A DNA stretch of 64,000 bases from Scalesia atractyloides (Eukaryota; Streptophyta; Magnoliopsida; Asterales; Asteraceae). The position numbers and the translations under genes were made by a program. Shown here piece after piece: positions 1 through 8,750 of this stretch. The stretch's first letter is position 1. Every line of letters begins with the position of its first letter. Below the pieces are notes generated by a model. That model made no database searches. It saw only the letters and a list, made by a program, of their open reading frames with translations, and was not told the DNA's origin. The stretch is taken from the NCBI GenBank assembly GCA_947069175.1, contig CAMTDV010000030.1, positions 99,658,411-99,722,410 on the forward strand. Reading direction: 5' to 3'.

Positions 1-187
1 TTTTATAATTCTTCATCTACTTTTCTTTGTACTAAGTGTGTAAGCTAGACCAAGTTCAACTTGTGTTTCAGCTGATGTGAGAACATTGGAAGCTTGGGCT
101 ATCCGAATTAAGTTCTACCACCACTTTTACATGTTTTTTATGTCGTATTTATTTCTGTATATTCATGACCAACCGGGTTAATCAACT
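1..187 (+). repeat. Outer LTR fragment flanking Copia remnant, copy A
   Basis: This stretch aligns base for base in length with 31553-31739, where it lies inside a larger block that starts TGTAACGCC and is bounded by a GCAAT target duplication. The window begins inside it, so its left end is not visible. It is read as part of an unrelated LTR into which the Copia-type element at 188 was inserted, because the Copia LTR starts abruptly with TGTTGATAAAC after it in both copies. Confidence 0.6.
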
Positions 188-620
188 TGTTGATAAACTT
201 TGAGCTTTGGTGTTGATGCATATGTCTGTTGCATACGTCATCGTATTACGTAGAGTATGTGTTTGAGAGTGAAAAGTTAACTTTATGTATGATATAAGAC
301 AAGTTCGCCCGAACTTGTAAGGTGAATGATCAAGTTCGCCCGAACTTGTCCGCCCGAACTTGACCATGGCACCTTTGGAGCGAACTTGTCACACTATAAA
401 TATGTGTGTTGAGCTCTCATTTGTAAGAATCAGAGATTTTGTCAACTGGACGACGAAGCTTTGTCCAAGTGTTTCCAGGATCTGTAACGTCTACACATTA
501 ATGAAACAGTGATTAAACAGTAACAAACTTGTCTACAATGTCGCCTATGCAAACGGATTCCTTACGTTTACCTTAGGTTTGCCAAATTAGTGCCCGAACG
601 ATCTGTACAACGGAACTTCA
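188..620 (+). repeat. Copia-type 5' LTR, copy A (433 bp)
   Basis: It starts TGTTGATAAAC and ends CTTCA immediately before a primer-binding site, so it has TG...CA ends. A TATA box (CTATAAATA) lies at 394-402. Two copies of the inverted repeat CAAGTTCGCCCGAACTTG lie at 300-317 and 331-348, with a half-site at 351-363, all upstream of the TATA box. The matching LTR in copy B (31740-32172) is also 433 bp. No 3' partner LTR is visible. Confidence 0.75.
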
Positions 621-636
621 ATTGGTATTAGAGCAG
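621..636 (+). other. Primer-binding site (iMet-tRNA type), copy A
   Basis: ATTGGTATTAGAGCAG follows the LTR directly. It matches the usual plant iMet-complementary primer site TGGTATCAGAGC with one change (C to T). Confidence 0.75.
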
Positions 637-841
637 GATTGGCCTAATTTGAAGACATTGGACATAGAACTTCACATCTTCTACTCATTTCTTTCATTTT
701 AAAATTTTCTTGGACATTACACGGACAAAATAGACTGACTTTCAAGTATAATACGTAAAATCCATAATAGTAAAACCCTTAAAAAGATCAGAGCTTAAAA
801 TATACGAATTCATGTCAAAAATTTGAAAAAACCATGTTTGA

Positions 842-1150
842 AAACACATGTTCGCTCGAACTTATCATCAAGTTCGCTCGAACTTGAATAAAAATTCACT
901 TTTTGAGTGATTTTTCATCAAATTCGCCCGAACTTGATTGATTTTTCAGTGATTTTACATAAGTCCGCTCGAACTTGCTTAACATTTCTTCAAGTTTCAT
1001 CAAGTTCGCCTGAACTTGATCAAACTTTGTTGAAAGTTTATTACAAGTTCGCCCGAACTTGTTAAATCTCTTGAAATTCTATACAAGTTCGCCCGAACTT
1101 GTTAAGTAGCTGATTTTCACAAGCTGTGACAAGTTCGCCCGAACTTGTCC
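842..1150 (+). repeat. Array of AAGTTCG-NN-CGAACTT inverted repeats in leader
   Basis: About eight copies of the core TTCGNNCGAA, or one-base variants, lie between the primer site and gag, near 851, 873, 923, 963, 1005, 1048, 1088 and 1134. Most have the full arms CAAGTTCG and CGAACTTG around a central CC, CT or TC. Spacing is irregular (about 22-50 bp) and the spacers are unrelated to each other. The same array is at about 32402-32702 in copy B. Confidence 0.8.
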
Positions 1151-1320
1151 AAGGTTTCTATAAAAAACGTCTCGGACATTATATATTGTTAGATTCGTAT
1201 CGACGAGACAAGTTTAAAGCTCTAATCTGGTAAAAACAGTTATCCGAGAAAATTTAAACGTTTTTAGCGAACGGATACGTTAATATTGTCGATTAAGAAG
1301 TCAAATTTTACTAAAATTGT

Positions 1321-1598
1321 ATGTTTGCTAATCATTTTTCAAGTGTTTTTGAACGACAAATAAATTTGGAAAACGAAATGGAGTCCGTGAAGCCGCCAAA
1401 GTTGAAGGGTATAAACGAGTATGAAGGCTGGAAAAAAATTCGAGAACTGGGTACGAGCAAATCACCTCTATGGTTGGCTTGTTGTTCAAACTGGATTTAA
1501 ATGGCCAGTCGATGAACGTGGAGCTGAGCTTTCAGTATCAAAGTTTACACCTAAACTGAATGATGCATATGCCCATGAGAAGAAGATGCTAACCTATA
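1321..1598 (+). pseudogene. Truncated Copia-type gag, copy A
   Basis: The 5' part of a gag reading frame. It begins MFANHFSSVF and continues through PPKLKGIN and, after a frameshift, FENWVRANHLYGW to KKMLTYT. The PPKL...W...F..WV pattern resembles the N-terminal gag region of plant Copia elements. A run of seven A near 1433 shifts the frame. The same run is in copy B, so the lesion predates both copies. The frame is cut at 1598 by the inserted Gypsy LTR. No downstream pol is present. Confidence 0.65.
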
Positions 1599-2471
1599 CA
1601 CTCCGCCACTTGTGTTCTTTAGTAATGTATCAAAACAATTAATTCAAATATCAAAATATCGATTTCAAATCAGGCAACTGACGCGCCCAATTCGCAGTCG
1701 TCGGAAATCCTGACGATTTCGCCCTACACTGTCGGTTTCTTGTGACTTAATGCGTATAATAACTATTACATCGGTTATAACCGATGTCCAGTCCACGACA
1801 TCAGTCATAACCGCCAGAAAAATTATTGACCGACGAATCAAGACGGTAATCAGACCCAATTCATCGATGCTCTTCCCTATAAATACACCCACAAGTCTCT
1901 GGTAGCCTTTTCGCTCAAAATCGCACCTTTTCTCGAAGAAATTTCACTCGCCGGAAATAACCTGCCATCACCGGACTTTCGCCGGAAAACCGAGACTCAC
2001 CTCAAGACGGTAAATACCTCGACTCTTTCTGTTTCAATCCGTTGTTAGAACATTACTAACTTCAATCAAACCATCAGAATCAATCCCAGACGACGTAGCC
2101 GGAATATTCAGCTCTCGCCGGAAAACCTCTGAAATTTCTGATCTCACACTGTGAATCGGTATAACCCTTCAAACTTCTGTTAATCCTTGTTTAAGTACCT
2201 CAATTTCATAACTAATCGAACAGAACTGTTAATTGATTCTAACAGCCGAAGTTCACAAACAGAGCCGACGAATCTTTGCCGGAGTTCTGTGAAAGACACT
2301 GATCGGTACCTCCTATCCCCAAACTCTCTCCGTTCATTACCTTTCAACTACTTATAATGTTTGTTAATCGAATTAGACATGAATCAGTCGAATTATCATT
2401 GTCTGTGTTCTTGAGCGAAGAAGACGAAGTCCGGTTATGTTATAAGATTAATTAAAATCAGTTTTATGAAC

Positions 2472-2545
2472 GGGTTAGACACACAATCCAGCGGTGGACT
2501 GTGTGCAAACAATACACGACGCGAGTTCGATTCTTATTACAACCT
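2472..2545 (+). repeat. tRNA-like module 1 in 5' LTR
   Basis: After GGGTTAGACACA comes a hairpin with TCCAGCGGTGGA, similar to the D-arm/A-box of Glu or Asp tRNAs. A B-box-like GAGTTCGATTC follows about 30 bp downstream. It is the first of three units spaced about 165-169 bp apart. Confidence 0.55.
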
Positions 2546-2638
2546 TAACCTCTGTAATAAAAATGTTTTTTTTTTAGAAACCGAACCGGGTTAACTCAGT
2601 AAGATGTTAAGTATAATAAAAACCAGAATATTTACCAA

Positions 2639-2715
2639 GTTAGACACACAGTCCAGCGGTGGACTGTGTGCCAAACTAAACCACAGGTCCCGGGTTCGAG
2701 ACCTGTGGAGAGCAC
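2639..2715 (+). repeat. tRNA-like module 2 in 5' LTR
   Basis: Two strong hairpins. CACACAGTCCA pairs with TGGACTGTGTG around GCGG (D-arm-like). CCACAGGTC pairs with GACCTGTGG around a loop holding GGGTTCGA (T-arm/B-box-like). The stems are longer than in a real tRNA. Confidence 0.55.
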
Positions 2716-2805
2716 CGAGTCGATACATTAAATCATTTTTTAAAATAAGTGATTTTCGGATTAATTTAATTAGTATATAAATATAATTAAAAACAGAAAT
2801 ATTTC

Positions 2806-2884
2806 GGGTTAGACACGTAGCTCAGTTGGTAGAGCTGCGTGCACGCGTACGGGAGGTCACGGGTTCGAGTCTCACCCAGCGCAC
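2806..2884 (+). repeat. tRNA-like module 3 in 5' LTR (Ala/Val-like)
   Basis: TAGCTCAGTTGGTAGAGC at 2818-2835 is a textbook tRNA D-arm: a 4-bp stem GCTC/GAGC and a loop with GG. GGGTTCGAGTC at 2861-2871 is a canonical B box and T loop. The intervening GCGTGCACGCG does not make a normal 7-nt anticodon loop, and the acceptor stem is poor, so a functional tRNA is not claimed. Confidence 0.65.
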
Positions 2885-3382
2885 ACATATAACCGACCGA
2901 ACCGGTCAACAGGTCAACGGTCAACGGTCAACAAGTCAACGATCAATGTCAAAAATCAACATTTTTTATTATTTTTATTTATTTATTTAAATTAAAAATC
3001 AATTAAAAATACTTAAAAACAACATTTTTAAAGTTAGAAAATAGCCTTAAACTCACAAAAACATATCCAAATATCCTACAAAAATTGATTTAATAAAATC
3101 CGCTTATTTACCAAACCGTTATGTTATTATTTAGGTTAGTTTTCTCTCGTGGTTAAATCCAACTGCGTGCACACTTATCATCAATCCAAGAAACGCAACC
3201 ACTGTGAGTGAATCTTACAACTCCCCTTTTTAATTACACGTTTTGGGGTGTAACATGTGTCACTTAAACTAATTCGTTTATTCAAACTCGTGCCATACCA
3301 TATTATGATTTAAACTTAGAATGTAAATATTGTTTGTAGTTATGTATTACATATTGTCAAGTTGTATGCAAATTATTTGTTA

Positions 3383-3540
3383 GGCCCATCAGTTCCTCGT
3401 GGGAGACGAGTTGAACAACGCGTGCCTTAAAACTCATTCATTAGGCCCATCAGTTCGTAGAACAACGCGTGCCTCAAAACTCATTCATTAGGCCCATCAG
3501 TTCCTCGTGGGAGACGAGTTGAACAACGCGTGCCTCAAAA
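3383..3540 (+). repeat. ~60-bp minisatellite in LTR, three units
   Basis: Units begin GGCCCATCAGTTC and end near GCGTGCCTC. Full units contain CTCGTGGGAGACGAG, a hairpin with a 5-bp stem. The middle unit lacks the hairpin segment. The same three-unit array is at about 11858-12016 in the 3' LTR, and two diverged units are at about 7155-7345 in the solo LTR. Confidence 0.75.
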
Positions 3541-3944
3541 CAATCTATTATTGTATGTGTGTGCATTATTTAATATTAAGTGTTTTGTGAATAAGTTTAC
3601 ATCTATATTTACTCATATGTGGTTATGCATTTTATTTATTAATCAATTCAATAAACTTGTTCAAATGTTTTTCATAGGATTCACTCGCCAACTTTTTGTT
3701 GATCAAAAAACCATTTTTACACATGATACAGTGTGAACATGATGAAGCAAGGAAAACATAGGAAATGCCTTAGAAGAAAATAATGAAGTCTAGAAAGATG
3801 TGTAGAACATGTTGTAATTATGATTGTATGATTTCCTTTAAAATGTAATAATAAATATGAAACGTTATAATAAATGTCATGAGCTTTGATGAAAACCCAA
3901 TCATGCCCCAATCACCTTTTCCGCTGCGGGTCGGGGTGTGACAG

Positions 3945-3958
3945 ATTGGTATCAGAGC
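3945..3958 (+). other. Primer-binding site of gag-only Gypsy element
   Basis: ATTGGTATCAGAGC lies one base after the LTR end. It is an exact plant iMet-tRNA primer site, so reverse transcription would run with the LTR on the plus strand. Confidence 0.85.
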
Positions 3959-4788
3959 TTTTGACCATAGGGATATAGGATATGTTATTAGACCCTTAGA
4001 GCCTATACTATAGTTGATTAGATTTTAATTGTTTATGTGGTTATATGCAAACTCATGATGCTTATTTCTTTCATATTTATTTCATACACAAATGCATGCA
4101 AATACTTCCGATACTACATTTTGTGATACATAGTGAATTATACTTACAGTCAGACATACATGATTACATACACATTCATCATACATATTTCAATGCTCAC
4201 ATATTCAAATCATCTTCATACTTCCGTTATTCAAGATTTTGTCGCATTTTTCATTTTTCAAATCTCATCAAAGTGAGTTCTGCGACGGGCATGTAGTAAC
4301 TGTAAGGGTACAAGTACCGGTAGTCGGAACGTCCTGTCTAGGTTGGCATTCGTATAAATCCAATATAACGGACGAGTTTGCCTACCTGGGAACTAACGAT
4401 GAGAGTACGAAGGACCTATTAGGCCAAAGCATGCCACACCAAACGTCGTTCGAACTAACCCCACTTTGAGGTGTCACCGTGTCCACACCTGGATACATTC
4501 CGAATATCATACGTTACATACATATTTCTCGATTTTCTCCGGGTTTTAGTGTACGTAACCAGGCTAACACATGCGAACCATATGAAAAACCCGGTAGTCA
4601 TGGGGGCCCACATGATTACGAAGGTGAAGTATGGCGGCATACAAGGTCCAATTACGAGCAAAGCCCAAGACATCCTATGGATGTAGTAGATTTATTATTT
4701 TATATTTATTTTATGAATGTTCATTGCTAAATACGACACATGATCCCAAAAACATCCAACTCATACTCTTGATATGTATTCCCTGTAG
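3959..4788 (+). other. Gypsy untranslated leader
   Basis: An AT-rich leader between the primer site and the gag start. Short overlapping frames occur on both strands, but no family match is visible. Confidence 0.5.
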
Positions 4789-5127
4789 ATGTCTTCTAAT
4801 TCCGCTCGTAGGAAGATGAGAGCAGGAAAAGCCCGCGAGCGCATGGCTGCCCAAATCGCTCAACAAATGGCTGCAGTAATACCCAACATTGTAGTTCAAG
4901 TCCAACAAGCCCTTACCGCTAATCCCGTCAACCAAGAAGATCAAAATGTTATCAACCCTCCCCAAATACCACTAAATGCACCTACAAGCATTTCAAATCC
5001 TGCAACCCTCCAAAATACGAAGGGACTGAAGGTGTCACCGCTCTCCTCCATTGGTTTGAAGAAATGGAAAACACATTTCTAAATTGCGATTGCCCCGATG
5101 ATCGCAAAGTGCGATATGCTACTGGTC

Positions 5128-5132
5128 GTTTA
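5128..5132. other. Target-site duplication GTTTA (left)
   Basis: GTTTA here and at 7747-7751 flank the solo LTR exactly. Removing the LTR and one copy rejoins the gag frame. Confidence 0.9.
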
Positions 5133-5316
5133 TGTAACATCCGTCAAAAACGGATTTACCAAACCCGCTCCGTTTATCAACCGAACAGTCAGTCAAAAAT
5201 TTCGTTGCGAATTAAATGCCCAAAATAATTTTAAACGATACGTAATCAATTATTATTCAAGAATATATAATTAGTTTTTGAAAAACTGTCAAAAATCGCA
5301 AAATAAAAATATAATA

Positions 5317-5398
5317 CCTCTGCCGGGTTTCGAACCCGGGTCTGTACCGATCCGGAAACAGACTTAACTCACAGACACAAACCACTGCGCCACGGATT
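5317..5398 (-). repeat. Antisense tRNA-like module in solo LTR
   Basis: On the minus strand, GTGGCGCAGTGGTTTG (A-box/D-arm-like) is followed about 40 bp later by CCCGGGTTCGAAACCCGG, a self-complementary T-arm with a canonical B box. A decayed copy is at 10046-10110 in the 3' LTR. Confidence 0.6.
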
Positions 5399-6092
5399 TT
5401 GTTTGTTATATATTGAAATCATTTAATTGATATAATGACGTTACGAATTCAAAACCGGCGCCCAATAGTTCAGTCGTCGGAATCCCGGTAATCTCGCGAA
5501 CTTTTAACACCACTTTCAGTTATAACGTAAACTAGTATTAAGACATCGGTTATAACCGATGTTTGAAGTCCGCGACCAAACCATAACCGCCGGAGAAATT
5601 TAAATCAACGAATACAGTCGGAAATCAGACCAGGTTCATTGACGATTTGTTCTATAAATTCACCCATAACCCACTGCAAACCTTTTCGCTCAAAAACACA
5701 CCTTTTCTCGGCGTAATTCCACTCGCCGGAATTTCCCTGCTCATCGCCGGAAAACCGGTTTCTCCATCCCTGAGCCTCACTGAGCCTCTGAGCTTATACC
5801 GGAGATACCCACACCCTTTGTAAGCTTCCTGGAGACTCGCTGCTACAAGGAACACGTCGCCGGAGGTGATTGCTGTCGCCGGAGTTTCTGCCGGAAAACA
5901 GAGAGTCCAGTCGGTATACCTCTTCGCCTAAATTCTTTTTCTTTTCACTCATATCTCACCTTAATGAACTGTAAGACGCTAAGAAACCGATTAAGACTTT
6001 GAACCAGTCGATTTCCGATTTCTGGTTCTAACTTGACGAGGAAGACGATGACCGCTATAACGTATAAGTATAATTAAAATCAGGATATTACT

Positions 6093-6172
6093 CGGGTTAG
6101 ACACACAGTCCAGCGGTGGACTGTGTGCACATAAAACGTAAAGGTCTCGAGTTCGAATCCCGTCTCACACAC
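6093..6172 (+). repeat. tRNA-like module 1 in solo LTR
   Basis: Same layout as the module at 2472: CAGTCCAGCGGTGGACTG, then a B-box-like GAGTTCGAATCCC at 6149-6161. Confidence 0.55.
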
Positions 6173-6265
6173 GCTGCCTTAATAAAAATCATTTTTTTTT
6201 TGTTAAACTGAACCGGAGTCGTCACTGGTATATGTTAAGTATATTGATAACCGGAATAATAACCA

Positions 6266-6320
6266 AGTTAGACACACTATATCACTGGTCACGAGTTCGA
6301 GTCCGGTCTTTTGCACCGAC
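6266..6320 (+). repeat. Degenerate tRNA-like module in solo LTR
   Basis: It keeps the GTTAGACACAC lead and a B-box-like GAGTTCGAGTCC but has lost the D-arm hairpin. This is the extra unit compared with the complete LTRs. Confidence 0.45.
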
Positions 6321-6408
6321 TCGGACAATTATCTCTTCTTTTTAAATAAGGCAGAAAAGGAAATATCTAATTTGTATTTAAGTATAATAAAAATCGAATT
6401 ATATAACA

Positions 6409-6488
6409 TGTTAAACACACAGTCCAGCGGTGGACTGTGTGTTAGTTTAAGCCACAGGTCCCGGGTTCGAGACCTGTGGAGCGCACCG
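6409..6488 (+). repeat. tRNA-like module 2 in solo LTR
   Basis: CACACAGTCCA/TGGACTGTGTG and CCACAGGTC/GACCTGTGG hairpins with GGGTTCGA in the second loop, as at 2639. Confidence 0.55.
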
Positions 6489-6576
6489 CCGAATTGATTT
6501 AAACTGTTTTTAAAATAAAATGATTTTCGGTTTAAACTAATTAATATATATATATAATTAAAATCAGATATATAAC

Positions 6577-6655
6577 GGGTTAGACACGTAGCTCAGTTGG
6601 TAGAGCTGCGTGCACGCGTACGGGAGGTCTCGGGTTCGAGCCTCACTCAGCGCAC
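6577..6655 (+). repeat. tRNA-like module 3 (Ala/Val-like) in solo LTR
   Basis: TAGCTCAGTTGGTAGAGC is unchanged compared with 2818-2835, and the B box GGGTTCGAGCC is intact, although the surrounding LTR has diverged. Confidence 0.6.
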
Positions 6656-8750
6656 TTGTATTCCGAATTGAACCGGTCAACGGTCAGGTCAACGGTCAGT
6701 CAAACGGTCAACGGTCAGAAAAAAAATCAATTTTTTTATTATTTTTTATTTAATTATTTTAATTAAAAATCAATTAAAAATACTTAAAAATAACATTTTT
6801 AAGGTTAGAAAATAGCCTCAAACTCACAAAAATACACCCAACAATCCTACCAAAATAGATTAATAAAATCCGTTTACTTACCAAACCATAATGCGATTTA
6901 TCTAGGTTAAACTCACTCGTGGTTAAAACCACTTCGCGTGCATTCAACGTCATCAACCGAACGCACCCACTGTGAGTGAATCTTACAACTTCCCCTTTTA
7001 AATTACACGTTTTGGGGTGTGTCATGTGTTATGAAAATAATTAATTTATTTATTTAAACTTGTGCCATACCACATCATGACCTAAACTTAGATTGTTTTT
7101 ATTGTTTTGATTTACTTATTGTCTTTTGTCAAATTATATGAAACTCATACATTAAGCCCATCAGTTCCTCGTGGGAGACGAGTAGAACAACGCGTGCTTC
7201 AAATCAAATTCATTATTGTTCATGTGTGTATCATTGAGTTTATATTGTTTGTAGTTGTGTCATTCATATTATCATGTTTATGCAATTCATTCATCAGGCC
7301 CCTCAGTTCCTCGTGAGAGACGAGTTGAGCATCGCGTGCCTCTAATTGTTCCATTATTGTTCATGAGTGTTTCATTTATTATCTTATGATTGCTGATTAA
7401 GTTACATCTATTTTTACTCATGTTTGGTTGTGCACATATTTCATAATCAATTTAAATAAATTTGTTCAAATGTTTTCCATAGGATTCACTCGCCAACATT
7501 ATGTTGATCCAAAAAACCTTTTTACACATGATACAGGTGAACAGGTTGAAGCAAGGAAAACATAGGATATGCCTTAGAAGAGAACAAAGAAGTTTAGATT
7601 GTTAGTTAGAACATGTTGTAACATTTATTGTAATATTCCATTTAAATTGTATTAATGAATATGAAACGCTTAATAAATGTCATGAGCTTTGATGATAACC
7701 CAATAATGCCCCGATCACCTTTTTCGCTGCGGGTCGGGGTGTGACAGTTTACTTGGAATAGCACTTACTTGGTGGAATACAGAGAAGGCCAAACGAGGTG
7801 TTGAAGATGCTATGACTTTAACTTGGGAAGAGTTGAAGGAAATCATGACAAGACGGTTTTGCCCAAGGAGTGAAATCAAGAAATTAGAGGATGAATTCTA
7901 TTCGTTGAAACAAAAGGAAGGCGACCACACCACATACAACAAGAGATTCCTCGAGTTAAATCAAATGGTCCCCAACTTGTTCACTCCTTTTTACCGTTTG
8001 ATCGAGCACTACATTCGAGGTCTTCCTTCAAAAATTCAAGACTCTGTAATAAGTACCACACCTGCAACCTTGGAAGCAGCAATGGAGTTAGCTACAGAGC
8101 TCACCGAGAACCGCAAACGGAACAAAGACTTCAAGGAGGAGAAGAAGAAGGATAAAGCATCGACTGAAATCTCAAACTCCACCCAAACCGAATCCCCTTC
8201 TCAACCCATTTCTAAGAGAAAACGAGATGGGCAACTTTTCGCTGTCACTCAACACAACCAACCAATTTCAAAAGCCATGCCCCTCCAAGCTATCCCAATC
8301 ACTCAAATAGCACCCAACTCAACTTACCCAACTAAGAAACCTTACCTTGGACCTCACCCTTGATGTAACACCTGTTTTTATCACCATCCATCTACCTTAC
8401 CTTGTCGACTATGTGCGAATTGTGGACGCTATGGTTATTTGAGCAAGGTTTGCCGCACCCCTCAAACCCAAATCTCACCCCCTACTCAAAACATGATCCA
8501 AACATATCAACAACCCCAATACCCCATGTTACCTTATGTTCGAGCTTGCTTTAATTGTGGCGACCCTACCCACTTTAGAAACACGTGCCCTCGATTGGTT
8601 AACATCATAAACGCTCAAGCTCAATCAAACCCAGTTAACCAAGCAAATCAAGAAAACCCAACCACTAGGCCACCAACAAGAGGAAGAGTTTTCAACATCA
8701 ACTACAATTTTATTGAAGATAATGACGGCCTAAACGAACCACCCAACTAG

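Larger units (their letters stand above)
1599..3943 (+). repeat. 5' LTR of gag-only Gypsy element (5' truncated)
   Basis: It is nearly identical to 10096-12418 of the 3' LTR and ends GGGGTGTGACA. The first ~197 bp are missing, with a CA microhomology at the junction. A TATA box (CCTATAAATACACC) lies near 1877-1890. Downstream are three tRNA-like modules and a ~60-bp minisatellite. The near-identity to the 3' LTR suggests a recent insertion. Confidence 0.8.
5133..7746 (+). mobile_element. Solo LTR inserted in gag (2614 bp)
   Basis: It starts TGTAACATCCGTC and ends GGGGTGTGACA. It is homologous to but clearly diverged from the LTRs of the host element, so it belongs to the same family or a sister one. 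The perfect GTTTA duplication on both sides, with no internal region, means a full element inserted and then collapsed by LTR-LTR recombination. A TATA-like CTATAAATTCACC lies near 5652. It carries four sense tRNA-like modules and one antisense module, one more sense unit than the host LTRs. Confidence 0.9.
4789..8750 (+). pseudogene. Gypsy gag, interrupted by a solo LTR
   Basis: The gag frame opens at 4789 (MSSNSARRKM). Near 4975 a frameshift moves the conserved part to another frame (PPKYEG, LLHWFEEMENTF), which runs to 5132. A 2614-bp solo LTR then interrupts it. Gag resumes at 7752 with LTWWNTEK and continues through the Retrotrans_gag core (LTWEELKEIM, FYSLKQKEGD, YIRGLP). An in-frame TGA at 8361-8363 separates this from a Cys-rich segment, then a CCHC zinc knuckle (CFNCGDPTHFRNTC) near 8550-8590. 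The frame ends at 8748-8750 with no protease after it. The N-terminus resembles that of the Tekay gag at 52938, so the two belong to related lineages. It is dead as a coding unit: one frameshift, one insertion, one nonsense codon. Confidence 0.8.

Noticed and set aside
842..1150. CRISPR-like direct repeats
   Set aside because: The repeats are short dyads at irregular spacing inside a plant retrotransposon leader, with no constant spacer length and no cas genes.
1599..1604. Start of the 5' Gypsy LTR as a natural LTR end
   Set aside because: The 3' LTR shows 197 more bases starting TGTAAC; the left junction is a deletion, not a TG terminus.
2806..2884. A genuine tRNA gene (Ala/Val-like)
   Set aside because: The D-arm and T-loop are good, but there is no normal anticodon loop or acceptor stem, and the module recurs in every LTR of the family.
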